A stretch of DNA of 64,000 nt, taken from positions 18,155,001 to 18,219,000 of the forward strand of contig CM036626.1 in assembly GCA_020746105.1 (NCBI GenBank), given 5' to 3'. Every line of letters begins with the position of its first letter. Within the stretch, counting starts at the first letter, position 1. Of this stretch, positions 23,202 to 34,345 are shown piece after piece. Under the pieces are notes generated by a model, which was given only the letters and a program-made list of their open reading frames with translations, made no database searches and was not told where the DNA came from. The position numbers and the translations under genes were made by a program. The DNA comes from Trogon surrucura. Lineage: Eukaryota; Chordata; Aves; Trogoniformes; Trogonidae.

Positions 23202-26200
23202 GTAAATTACTAATTGGCTTGAATTATTTTGCCTTTTTAAAAAAAATATATCGGGAGATGCTTTCTTAATTCTCTTCAAGTGTTCCCAGTGCATAGAGAG
23301 GTTTGGGTTTACAACTTCTAAAGAAACCATGGGCTTTACTAGGTGTCCTGCTGGGGCCGGGGATGCAACGTGCTCCCCCCAAATCCCTTCTCCTCAGCCA
23401 CTCACCTCCCTGTGCCAGCACAACCGGTCACACTGGGTTTTGCACCAAACAACTCCCAGAAGTACAGATATCTCAGTTCCCATCTCCCAACTTTAGCTGC
23501 TTTTCCAGCCATTTTCTTTCTATCCCAGAATTTCCACTCCCAGAATAACTCTGTACTCAGACGACCACGCTGCAAAGCCCTTTCCAAGCCAGGACTCCTG
23601 CCCTGGAGCCAGTTTGGATCTTGCTGTTGCCCAGTCCCAACCAAACATCAAACCTGAGTCGATCACTCTCAGTCCTTTAAAACGCTAATAATCTTTCTAC
23701 TAAATCACATTTCAGCAAACTGTTCCAGTGCAAAGACTTCTTTGGCTTGACTTACTGTGGTGATGGATTTTGGATCAGTGGCCAGCTCAGGGGTTCGATA
23801 CGTTACTTCCATAACTATAAGCATGAATGCAATTCTCACTTTACAAGGGCTAAATTATTGTTTATGGCACACCGGTATTAAGAAAAAACTTCTCATTAAT
23901 CCATTGCAACCCCCAAAATGACACAGACCCAACGAGGGCATCACGCACACTTTACCAGTCCCAGCACTCTTTTGTTGGCCAAGCATGTGGTTTTTGTCGC
24001 TTCGATTCCCGTGCTTAAGGGTCTGAAATGAACCCAACTCACGCCTGGAAATGGAGGTGGAAATTAAAGCAATATTTAGAAAGGTTGGCAGGTCTGCACA
24101 GCTGAGGTTTGCTCTCAGAGCAGAGCACAAAAACACAAGCATGACCCCCAGTTTATTGACACTGATCAATTTTTGCCAAGGTACCAACGCAGTTTTGATG
24201 TTGTTTCTGGGCTGCCCTCACCAGTACTTTTTCTATCGATTTTCCTGAATATCCTAAACATCAGTCCCTTTCCTTCACTGCCCCTTCCCTCACTGTCCTT
24301 AATGGCCAGCTTCTTTACACCAAGGCTGGTATTTGATAGCTCCAAAAGTAGAACTGCAGGACCTCCAGGCCAACACCCCAGTCCTTCACATGCAGGCGAG
24401 CCTTCCACAGGCACGCGTTAGAGACAGAAAGCATCTTAATCATCCACCCCACTGCAAATACATTCGCAGAGCTTTAATTGATTAACAAGCAGTCCTTGCC
24501 AGCAAATGAGCGGTTGGCTCCAGGGAGCTCTTGCTTGCTTGTTTTTAAACAGTGCAAAGTGGGAAAATGGAAGGAATACGCAGCGAAAGCTCTGGGGACC
24601 GCCAGGACGGGAGGGCTGGTGGGAGGGAAGGCAGCGCTGCTCCGTGTGCTGACCTTATTACTGCAGGGAAATGGAGGTCAAGTGGTAGCGGAGCAAAACA
24701 CTGCGGAGAGTAGGGAGGAATTAAACAGCTTCCAACCCCAAAGAGTAAGCTCGACTCCAAGCCATGGGGGCTGGTGGCAGTAGCAGCTTGTGAAACTTTA
24801 AAGTAGCTAAGATATTGCTAAAACTGCCTGGATGAACTGAGAGTGACACAGCAGAAACTAGCGTTATCCCAGGTCAGCACAGCTTTCCACACCCCTTATA
24901 AGCCCTGCTTTGACCTGGATGTACATGTGTGGCCACCCATCAGCTTCTCATCTCCATCATCAGCCTGGTCTCATTTTAAAATCCCTCGTAAACCTGAGAA
25001 AATAGGGGAAATGGCCACAGTGGTGTGACCAGAGCACTGATGGCAGGTGCCATCATCAGTGGGTAGAGCCCATTGATAAACCACAGGTCCGTTGACAGAC
25101 CTTGGCTCTCCTGCAGGCTCCTAACCATCAGGAGAGAAGCTGCTCAGGGGGAAAGCAGGACTATGAATCCCCTGCTGAAGCTATTTTCTGGTGTAGAAAA
25201 ATACACAAGATCCCAGATGGAAGAGAATCATTTTCTAACCAGCTGAGCATGAGGCCGCACAAGAGCTCCTGCCAAGCGGCAGCACGGCTGGGTTACAGCC
25301 GTCCGCTCTCCTGGGTGGCACCCAGGGGAGCCACCACTGCTTCAGGGGTAAGGGGGGCTTTGTACTCCCCACTCTAAGTGAGATGCTCACAGGCCTCCCT
25401 GCATCCAGAAAATCCTCATAATTAAATTCGCGCCGTTAAGAGTTGGCACAAAACCTGAGGGTGTTACCACCAGCTCTCACCACTCCAAGCCTGGTGAGGC
25501 TGTTGCTGCATGGTGATTGTCACCTCACTGCCCCCTGGGGTCCCCGCCAAAGCCAGAACATTGCTGAGCTGCTCAAGGAGAGGACAGGCTCTCTCTGCAA
25601 CCAGCCTCAGCACAGCCTCCCAGCTTTCACCCACGCGCCACGCTTAAACAAATCATTAAGCTTGTGCAAACTGTCAAGCCCGGTTTTAGCAGGGAGAGTA
25701 AAACAGTTTAACAAGGTGGCTGCAGCCAGACAGCATCCAGCTGCCAGCACGCGCAGCACGTGCAAATTCATTTTAAGCCGGCATGAACAGCACTTCTTCC
25801 TCCCTTCCCGCACACGCAGCCTCCTCTTCCTCCAAGTGCCCATGGTAACTCAGCATACCCACCTGGGACAGGCTCAACTAAACCCTCACCTCTCCAGACT
25901 ACATCTTTCCAGGTGTCTCAAGCTCAGCCCCTGGTAAGCAACCTGCAAGGGAACCAGTGTACTCTGTCACAGCCAGACCTCCCTGCACTAGACGTTGCAC
26001 CTCAATAACCCTCCGGGCAAAATCATCACCCTCCTGGAAACCTGTCTGGTGCAAAATCAGTGTCGGCCAAGGCTACTTCTACAAAAAACAAGTCTAATCT
26101 GAGATGGGCAGACTTTGGGGACAGAAAAAGGGTCACTAGACACAATCACTGACTGCTTTTTAAGTCAGGTGGTGCAGGAATACCGTGCTGGCTGTATTTT

Positions 26201-26868
26201 CTTGCAATCATGAAACCCAGTTTATAACAGAAGATGAGAGAAGTTGCCCATCTGGTTACAAAATCCGTACCATCAGGCTCAGAAGCTCATTTACTCCACA
26301 CAGCCCAAAAGGGAGATGCAATATGCTGCAGCACTGGAAATCTGGGGCAGTATCCAACAGCAGGAAGATTCACATCAGATTCCAAAACGCTGTGAACCTC
26401 AGCCAAATCAAATTACTCCGATTGCCGAATATATCATTTTCCACCTTAAGTGGAACAGCCTGCCTGCCCTTAACATGCAGCAACCTCGTACCAGCACGGC
26501 GCTGAGCGCGCTAATAGAGATGTCTTTCCCAGGGCTGTCACGGCCGCCCACCCGCTGTTTGATGACTTTACACACGCGTGACAGGTAGTAATGTCACTGA
26601 CAGCCTCTCCCTGGCACCCAGTTTTTATTCATACCAACACCCTGTCTGTCTTCACCGTTGCAGGGGAAGCGCCGCGCTCGTTGCTGAGCCTGAGCTCACT
26701 CGCGCTGTTGCTTATCTTTGCTGAGAAATTGGACTTAATTTTGTTGCTGCTCCATCATGCCAGGCTATACATCAGCTGCGAAGGCTAAAACCCAGATCAT
26801 GACAGGGCAGGATCATAACAAGCTGGCAGTGCAAGAAATATAGACAGTGTCAAATCCCTTGCAAAGGC

Positions 26869-26944
26869 ACCGTCTCCTGACAGAGGATGTAGCAGATATT
26901 AAACTAATACTACATTCAGCCTGAGCCAAAAGGCCAAGGAAGAA
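26869..26944 (-). pseudogene. U2 snRNA pseudogene with internal deletion
   Basis: On the minus strand this reads like the 5' half of U2 spliceosomal RNA. TTGGCCTTTTGGCT matches U2 stem I, TGTAGTAT keeps the branch-site-pairing GTAGTA (plus positions 26908-26913), and AGTTTAATATCTG then ACATCCTCTGTC match the region up to stem II. Directly after GTAGTAT, about 11 bases of U2 (CTGTTCTTATC) are replaced by one T, removing part of the segment leading into stem IIa. The first bases of U2 are diverged, and the 3' half (Sm site and 3' loops) is absent or unrecognisable. Partial, mutated U2 copies scattered in vertebrate genomes are normally retroposed pseudogenes, and this fits. A functional U2 gene is very unlikely because the Sm site is missing and no promoter element is visible. 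Confidence 0.85.
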
Positions 26945-28107
26945 CAGTCCCGAAGGGGAAAACAACATCCCAAAGCTTTGCCTCTCCGCTTCCTCCCTAA
27001 GCTGATTTCAGCTTAGACTCTCTTTAAGCATTAGTGCTGCAAGGACTGGCTTTGTCCCCGCTGTGCTGTCGTTTTAGCTTTTTAGGCTGTGCCTGGGCAG
27101 GGTGGGACCCTCCCTCACATAGCCCCCTCCCACTTCTCAGTCAGAGCAACACCAAGGAGGTGGCGACAAATGCATTTCTGAGAAGGAAAAGTACCTCGTG
27201 CAAAGGCTAGGAGCGTGAGGGAGCAGAGTATTCCCTCTCCATTAGAGAGGCTTTCCCTTTGATGCGTTTGCTCGTATTCAATGTGCAAACTACTGGGGAC
27301 TCTAACAAAATGGGTGTCTTCTATAATGCTGCTTCAAAAGACTAATAACAGAAGTTATTAGACTATAGAGAGGCTCAAACAATCACTAAGGAGAGTTCAT
27401 AGGAGAAGTGGAGAAGCAGCATGACAAAAAGCAGGCAGCAGTCCAGCAGCATGAGAAACTATAGCACTTCACTGAGAATAATTAGCTGTAAAAATACAAG
27501 ATGCAAAATGAGAGCTTACACAGCAACCCTGCAGAAGAGGACCTGGGAATTATAATATGAGGCAGGAATGCCCTGTTTTTGAAAAAATAAGGAAACAAAT
27601 GCCAATGTCCCAATAAGAGCTACTGGCAGGGATGACCCCAGTAAGGACCTTACAGTGCCCAGAGTGGGAAGGAGCAAGAGGAGTTGAGATGGAGGGGAGC
27701 AAGGAGATGGAGCACAGTGCTCACCCCACAGGGATGTGCAGAGGGAATGAGCATAGTTCAGTTTAAAGAGAGGAAAACCTTGGGGAAGGGATGGTAGAAG
27801 TCCCCAGATCCATAAAAGGCTGCTTCAGAAAGGAGTGGTGTTCATTTTCTCTACTGCTAGGAAGGAGGTAGGACTTGAACTGCACCAGAAGAGAAATATT
27901 TTAAGACATTTGGAGGGGAGGGGGGGAACCTCACTGACTTGCAAAGGCTCATAGAACTCTATCGTTCCTGATGAGGTCATGTAATGCACAGGGGATTACT
28001 GGAACCAGTAACCCTTTCCATTTTGGGTTAGCTCTGCCTTCCCCTTGCTTCGGGCTAGCTGGTGAAAACAAGCAGAGTTCACAGCAGCAGCAGCAAACCC
28101 AAGCCCT
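26945..28107. other. Non-coding, no recognised gene
   Basis: No open frame of interest until a 66-codon minus frame near 27949-28149. The region is purine-rich at 27640-27920. A GGAGGGGAGGGGGGG run near 27911-27926 stands out, but no gene or dispersed repeat is recognised. Confidence 0.5.
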
Positions 28108-28145
28108 GGGCCCCAGTTCAGCCAGATAATTAAGCGAGTGTTTAG
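28108..28145 (+). repeat. Old dispersed-repeat fragment, copy A
   Basis: The segment starting GGGCCCCAGTTCAGC and ending GAGTGTTTAG aligns with the longer fragment at 29178-29210. The first 11 bases (CCCAGTTCAGC) are identical, and about 24 of 33 aligned positions match with one gap. The pattern 'TTCAGC...ACTTAAGCAC.TG.TTAA' is, from memory, a common old repeat motif in bird and reptile genomes. I cannot name the family with confidence. Confidence 0.4.
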
Positions 28146-28374
28146 ACATCTAAGCAGTCCTGCTGGCTATTGCCCCAGCATTTCGGGAAATGAAGTCATC
28201 GTTTTGCTTCCCACCAACTTCCCCCATAACCGTGAGACCTGTGAGATGGGGACCCGGAGGTGGAACTCTCCCATCGCCGGCCCCATGAGCCCACGGAGGT
28301 GGTTTTTGGGTGAAGCTCAGCTCTCGCTGCTTGCAGATGGAGCCTGAAGATAATGAAATACTACCAAGTGCCAT

Positions 28375-28530
28375 TTGTGTTTTAGAAGGCGTGATGATGT
28401 TAATTAGTCTGCAAATTAAACAGTAAGATAGAAGTGGGCATATAATAGACCGCTAATAAACGCCTTGAGTATGTTGAGAGATGCGGGTCTGAGGGAAGAG
28501 TGATTTTAATCACCTTGAGTATATTAACGA
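28375..28530. promoter_or_regulatory. Candidate conserved non-coding element with GTGATT dyad
   Basis: AT-rich block with TTAATTAGTC and CTAATAAACGCC words, a repeated CCTTGAGTAT (28463 and 28512), and the inverted repeat GTGATTTTAATCAC at 28500-28513 (6-bp arms, 2-bp spacer). There is no repeat and no sizeable open frame. Regulatory function is inferred from motif density only. Confidence 0.28.
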
Positions 28531-28879
28531 TGGCCCATAGACTCCCTTATTGCTGTTCCAACACGCTGGAATGCTGCGTTTTCCCATTAAAACACCCATT
28601 AGCCTTGAGCCCACTAAAAATCTATCAGTGAAGCCATGTTCTGCTCATTTCTGCTCTACGTATGATCTAATTAACACCATTGCAGGAGCTCGAGCCCAGC
28701 TCCAAACACCAGCCCTGACTCAGGAAGTCTGTCTGATCTTGATAGAGACGAGTGGTGTATTTTGGAGGGCAATCAAGGCCCTTTGGGTACCCACCACATC
28801 ACTGGCATCATGACTTAGGGCCAAAAAGCCTGCACATCCCTGCACGTGTCAGGAGCGCGCGAAGTGCCCGGTGCTGAGC

Positions 28880-29128
28880 CAAGCATGGTTGATCACACGA
28901 CAGCACTGGCTAAAATAATTGTATTTTTCATTTCCAAGCAGATGAATTACTTCTCCAAAAAGCCATTTGTGCATAATGCCATTTGTCTGCACTACGGTGC
29001 TAATCAACTGCAAAGACGTTTTTGTGCCGAGATTGATTGACTCCGTGTAAATAGGTGGAACCTTTAATTAAAACATAAGCGCAGACGCAGTGTCGCGGTA
29101 CACCGACAACACGTGGCACAGACCACTT
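28880..29128. promoter_or_regulatory. Candidate conserved non-coding element
   Basis: Repeat-free AT-rich block next to the old-repeat fragment. It contains TAAAATAATTG, ATGAATTACTTC, GCTAATCAACTGC, GAGATTGATTGACTCC and CCTTTAATTAAAAC. The last includes the palindrome TTTAATTAAA at about 29063-29072. PBX/HOX-like TGATTGA and homeodomain TAATTA cores are both present. Unproven. Confidence 0.28.
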
Positions 29129-29130
29129 AA

Positions 29131-29246
29131 GGGGCTGATTCTATTTTAATCTACCCTGGCATAAATCAGGAGAGAGACCCAGTTCAGCAAAGCACTTAGC
29201 ACATGTTTAAGTCCATCATATTCAGCAAAGTATTCAAGCATGAGCC
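29131..29246 (+). repeat. Old dispersed-repeat fragment, copy B
   Basis: The left part has GGGGCTGATTCT and GGCATAAATCAGGAG. From memory, these resemble the 'CTGATTCT...GTAAATCAGGAG' motif seen in many amniote repeats. The right part has two spaced copies of TTCAGCAAAG (starting 29183 and 29221), each followed by a degenerate CACTTAAGCAC-like word. The section 29178-29210 aligns with copy A near 28110. The combination suggests a decayed transposable element from early in bird or reptile history. The family cannot be assigned from here. Confidence 0.45.
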
Positions 29247-30559
29247 GAATCGCGGCAAAGGATTTTGCAGAAAAATGACTGGGCCTGTTGAAATGACGCA
29301 GCTTGTGTGTGACAAGGTGAATTGTTTACCAGGTTTCTCCCCCATCAGAAAATACAACAGGTTTATAGCTTTGATGGAAAACTGGCAGGGTTCATAAAAC
29401 CCTGTTGGGTGATGGCTAACCCAACAAAGAGAATTGCAATTAAAACCTGAAGGAGGCTCAGCAACAAGAAGAAATTAGGTTTTCAGGGCACCCTGGCTCT
29501 GCGCCATGACCTGGGTGTTTATCTGCACCCATTTTGGCCACTTTTGGAGGTCAGCACCCTCTAATGCCCTGCCTGCAGGCATTTGGCTGGATCTGTTGCC
29601 TGCACAGACTCACACTGGGGATAAAAAGGGTTTTGCTCTGTAGCAGCATTTAATTTCCAGGATTCTTCCAGGATCATCTCACTTTAGTGAGCCAGGCAAG
29701 CAAAGGCAATGGAAACCCTCATGCTTTGACTGCAGCACAGGAGCAAAAAGGGCCTTAATCTGTGTGGCCACCAACTCTGCTACAGCAGAGGAAGCACACG
29801 GGCACTGAGACCCATATGGCTCAGGGTGTGCTGGAATGTTATTTCCAAGCTGGGAATAACACAGAGACTCTGCTAAAGCCAGTCACACCAAGGACGTCTT
29901 AGCCTTTGCACCCCATGCATGGGGATGTTGTGGTGATGGGGTAAGATGAAACAAAAGATCAAAACCAGTGTCAAAATACATTTTTTTTTCCCTTCAGGTT
30001 AGCAAAATAAATTATTCAAAACATTAAACTTGGGACAACAATTCCAGGCTCGGAAGAGAGAACTCCAGGACGTGCCAACACGTGAACAGCAAGAGGATTT
30101 TCATACTCATTTCCACTTCTACCACTAGAAAAAAACCCAGCCTGGCATTTGCCAAGTTAAACTGATGGCAGGAAACAGCTCTAAAAAAATTGGCTTCCTT
30201 GCTTTCTGCCAAGCTTTGCATGAGGTTGTGCCCAACGTGCTGGAGGTTGGAGTTCTTGGGAATGGCCACCCCTTACCACACCTTCAAAGGAGGGGACGGT
30301 CCCCTTGGCACTGCAGTAGCTCACCCGGCCAGGCTCGGACGTGGGTAACAAAGGTTACAAAATCCACCAAGAAACTGCAATGTCAGGCACGGTGGGGAGA
30401 GGCTCTTATGTGGAGTACGAGAGAAGAAACAGTCAAGGAACAATTTCTCCTGGGCTGACCTGAGCCGCACGTATTGGGACAAGAACTAAAACGGCTTTTG
30501 ACAACTGAAATTGGAAGAGGGACTGAATCTCTTTCAAAAATTGTATTGTTGTTTGGTGG
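29247..30559. other. Non-coding, no recognised gene
   Basis: No recognisable gene or repeat. Open frames at 30024-30269 (minus) and 30165-30458 (plus) overlap antisense and are under 100 codons. Confidence 0.5.
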
Positions 30560-30905
30560 TGAGTTTGCTTGAGAATTATTGATTTTGTTTCTGTACGATT
30601 ACTTGACACAAATAGTTGCAGCCGTATGATGCGTCGGGGCAGGTCACCAGATAACATGTCAGAACATTTTATCTCCATGTCACGTTAGGTCGATTTCCTT
30701 TTGATTATTGCATTTTTAAAATCCATTAGTGGCGGCTGCAACTCAATATCAATTAAATATACTGTAGTGTTTTCTAGAGTGAAGCGCTTCTCCTCTGCTT
30801 CACGGTGAAGCAATTTGACACTTTGAATAAAATAAGCATTAATTATAACAATTAATGGAGCAAACCTGGAAAGACGATACCGAGCTGACAAAAGCATGTT
30901 ATCCT
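30560..30905. promoter_or_regulatory. Candidate conserved non-coding element rich in dyads
   Basis: One of the most structured AT-rich blocks. At 30837-30857 there is CATTAATT-ATAAC-AATTAATG, perfect 8-bp inverted arms made of homeodomain cores. At 30779-30811 the words GTGAAGC, GCTTCAC and GTGAAGC alternate, so the middle word can pair with either neighbour. TTGATTATTGCATTTTTAAA (30692-30711) and ATATCAATTAAATATAC (30746-30762) add more sites. No repeat family is present, and the one open frame (30685-30897, minus, 70 codons) has no known product. A developmental enhancer is the leading guess. Confidence 0.35.
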
Positions 30906-33144
30906 GGCCTCGCCAGATGGAAGCAGTCTCACAGAAGATATCGTCAGAGCGGGTTGTTACTACGGCTCTTGCAGGAATGCTGACAGTGCTACTGGGAGCA
31001 GGAGGAGAGGGCTCCAGTTTATTCTAAAACTGCCTTTTCTGGACAGTTTAGGAAACTGTCTGCCACATGGCAGTGGATCAGGGTGGATTACATTTGAAAA
31101 CACCGGCTCCTGTGTTGTTAGCTTTCACAAGACATGAAGATATCTGTTTCCCAGGATCTCGTTACCTCTATTCGCTACTTATTCGAAGGTGAACTTTATT
31201 CACAAATATCTTTAGCTTTTTTTATCAAGGATCTCTTAACGCCCTGTAGCTGACATTAATCAGTGCAGCTCTGCTCTGGATTCCCAATAGGCAGTTTAAA
31301 GAACAGAGGGAAGAAGAGATAGGTAAAAGCACAAATAATTGGAAACTCATTCTCCTCCTTCCCTGATGCAGGGGAAAGTATTTCATAAGCTCTGCTTACA
31401 GCTTTCCTTCCACTATTTCATTATTTCTGCCCAAGCCCCAGCTGCACCTGGACAGTATGAGCCAAGACCGCAGAATCGCACACGTACAGTGATGAAAAAG
31501 CCAGGACTGCCACAGGGAGAGGGGTCAGTGCCTACAAACAAGACCAACACCAGAGAGTGCTGCAGCAGAGCTCACTTTAGCAGCACATCGCTGCTCCTCG
31601 GTGCAGACTACACCGCAGAGAAACTGCACACGAGTACACCTGAAGAACACTAGTGGTAATGTTTTACGAGAATTATATGTTTTCTAATTGCAAACTTCCA
31701 CTCAGCCTATTGCTACTCAACTTGAGGACCATGTTCTCATGCCATTGCCAAGTTAACCAGCGCATCACTCCACAGCTACTCACACGGTGTGTGAGTGCTG
31801 GAGCAGGGCCCTCGCTGTCACTTCTGAAAAGCCTTGATCTTTTGCAGCTTCGGCTGAGCTATAAACTAGCCACAGACCTGACCTTGACTGAGAGCGTAGC
31901 AAAATAACACCATCATACAGCCAGGCTTAGTGCCTGTAGGATCATCTTCTTCACCTTTTATGAATGAGGAGCGATTTGTTGGGTACGACCTGGAAATTGA
32001 AGTACAAGTGACAACGCTCAGCGAGGGCTGCGGGCTTCCTTTCGGGTGACCGATGCACAGCTACAGCAAATCCAGCTCCCGGGAACGGTCTTTTTCCTAA
32101 CAAGATTTGACAAGCACAGTTTACCCGCTGACAGGAAATTAGAACAGACAGATTTTCCCCATGAAAACAGAAAGCCTCACGTGCAGATCAAATACAGCAT
32201 CAAAGCCCGTCCTGTGTCTTTTGGTGAGTGTCGCCCGCCCGCGGTGCCTTGGTGGAGCATGGCAGGCAGGCACAGTGTTCCCAACGGGCTGGTGCCTCGG
32301 GCACAAGCAGAGACTGACACTCGTAGGGCAGAAGGGAAGACAACGCTCCTATCTCAGCCCTACTGATCTACATCTTACTTAAAGTCCTTTATCTAAAGCT
32401 TCCTGTGGAAAAGCTGGAGATCCCAAGCAAAGGATCCCAGGAGGAGATACCACTGCTCTCCTAGCAGGCAGACAGGAAGAAATTTTCAGTTGCTGCAAAG
32501 GTGACATTGCACAGGTAAATGCACAGAAGCCCTTGCTGAGTTTATTCCTCACACCCATAATTAACACAATCTTCCTTATGAAAACAGACCACCCGACCAC
32601 TAAAGTTTAGGGGTTTCCTTCTACAAAAGGACTGGAGTAGCAACAACTATCAAGACCAGCTTAAATGCAGACTGCAGCCTAAAGGTGTCTTATGTGAATT
32701 TATTTACATTCAAAGAAATCTTGAGTGAAATGAGCCAAATGGACTCTGCCCTGGGATACTTTATGGGGTCCCTTGCAGCCAGAGGAGCGGTGCTGCTCTT
32801 GGCAGAAAGAAAGATGCTCTTGCCCCGCATCTCGACTCCCTCCACAACCAGTTTCACTTGCACTCTCACCCGCCAGCATTATTATTTTTCACTCACAGCT
32901 CAGAGACGTTCAGGTCCACCCAAGGGGTGGCTGCACTTCATTTCCCAGCCAATTGTGTATGAAGCCCGTGTAAACTAATATGCTTTGGTGAGCCTTCGGA
33001 GGGAAGGGCATAAAACATGATTATGCGTATCCTGTCTGAGAGCACCCGCTGTCGGCTGGAGGCTCCCGGCTAAGAACAGGAGAGGACAGGACTGACCAGC
33101 AACAGCCTCTCCCCAAATCCGTAGGAAGGGGCTGGAAAAAGAGC
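30906..33144. other. Non-coding, no recognised gene
   Basis: No recognised repeat. Open frames such as 31339-31653 and 32046-32366 are about 105 codons without a domain. GC content rises towards 33000. Confidence 0.5.
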
Positions 33145-34345
33145 GTGTTGGCAGCCAGCATGCCACCCCTGCAGGGCACGACCGCCTGCGCTGCATCATT
33201 TCTGCTAAAGCTGTTAGCAAAAGCCTTCAGCGGCAGAGATTTCCCAGCTGCCAGGTCGGGCACAGAGCAGCCGGAGGCACTCACAAGGAGGGCAACCAGT
33301 GCCAGCCGGCATCACCTTCCAGCACAGCTCCGTCTCCTGGGTGGGTCACAGGGGACCATGTACTGGCAGGGGCAGACAGGGTCGTTACCTCTAAATAGAC
33401 CGAGGACATCTGCACCGGCACCATTCCTACCACGGTGTTATCTCCACCTGCCCCACCATCCCTCCTGGCACAGCGAGGTCGACAGATCTGCTGTCTGGGA
33501 AATGAGCCTCCTGAAACAGCGGGAGTAGTTACCATGGAAATAAAGAAGAGTTTCTCAGCCCAACTCCACCAAAATATTGATTTGCCTCCCAGTGTTTCGC
33601 AGGCCACTTGTTAATAACAGCAGCAAAGCTGGAGAGACGCTGGGGCAAGACTGACAAGTTGGGTTTGGAAGAAACCATCAAGAATCATTGTGTCTTTGCT
33701 GGAGAAGTCACTGATGCACAGGACAAGCCCCTGAATCGCCCAAGGATTTCAGCTCCTGTCTTGCACGTAGACATGCAAGTACAAAGATGTGCTTCACTGA
33801 AGCCTTGGGTAGATTCATTCAGTGAAATCCCAGACTGCATCCAAGAGCAGGCTGCAGTTTGCCCCTGCATGTCAGGTAAACAGAATTTGCTGCATACCGC
33901 GACTGCCTGGGAACGTCTGCTTTTGTTCCTACATACACATCCATCTCTGTCCCAGCTGCTGGCTACCAGCACCCTCCCATCTGGGGCAGGGTGTGAAGAA
34001 ATGCCAAGAACTGGCCAGCTTATAGCCCAGCAGGGCCTGTATCAGCTGTTTAAATTACATCTCCTGAGCTGGGCAGGGATACAAAATTTGTTTACAAACA
34101 ACCCGCTTCCGAAATTTGGGGGGGGGTGGCAAGCAAATCAAAGGAAAACACTCATAACTAGGAACAGGAGGTTCCTGTTCCTGAGAGGCACCTGTAAGAG
34201 CACCCTGGATGGACCAAGGCTGCCCCAAGCTCTTGGCACAGCATCAGCTCCAACCACCACGAACCAAACACTCACCTCATCCCGCACCATGCCCCACACG
34301 TCCCTTACGCAGCTCAGAGCAAGCATTGTGTTAAAACACCACTGA
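33145..34345 (+). other. GC-rich stretch with the longest open frame; coding status unsupported
   Basis: A plus-strand frame is open for 245 codons from a TTG at 33608 to 34345; its first ATG is at 33773, giving about 190 codons. A second plus frame (33145-33528, 127 codons) precedes it in another phase. Neither product has a signal peptide, membrane segment, zinc-finger spacing or other domain I recognise, and antisense frames are open over much of the same DNA. One oddity is a shared ten-residue peptide, PLNRPR[T/I]SAP, encoded at 33388-33417 and 33728-33757. I treat the open frames as probably chance. Confidence 0.3.

Larger units (their letters stand above)
21761..26868. other. Non-coding, no recognised gene
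   Basis: Mixed-composition sequence without a recognisable exon or interspersed repeat. It contains a T run at 22682-22695, an AT dinucleotide tract near 23181-23201, and several open frames such as 22531-22950 (139 codons) and 25443-25937 (164 codons, first codon TTG). None encodes a recognisable domain, and several overlap opposite-strand frames. The GC-rich stretch 25240-25940 accounts for the longest ones. Confidence 0.5.

Noticed and set aside
33608-34345. 245-codon open frame as a real protein
   Set aside because: It starts at TTG, has no recognisable domain, lies in GC-rich DNA with open antisense frames, and shows no splice or promoter context.
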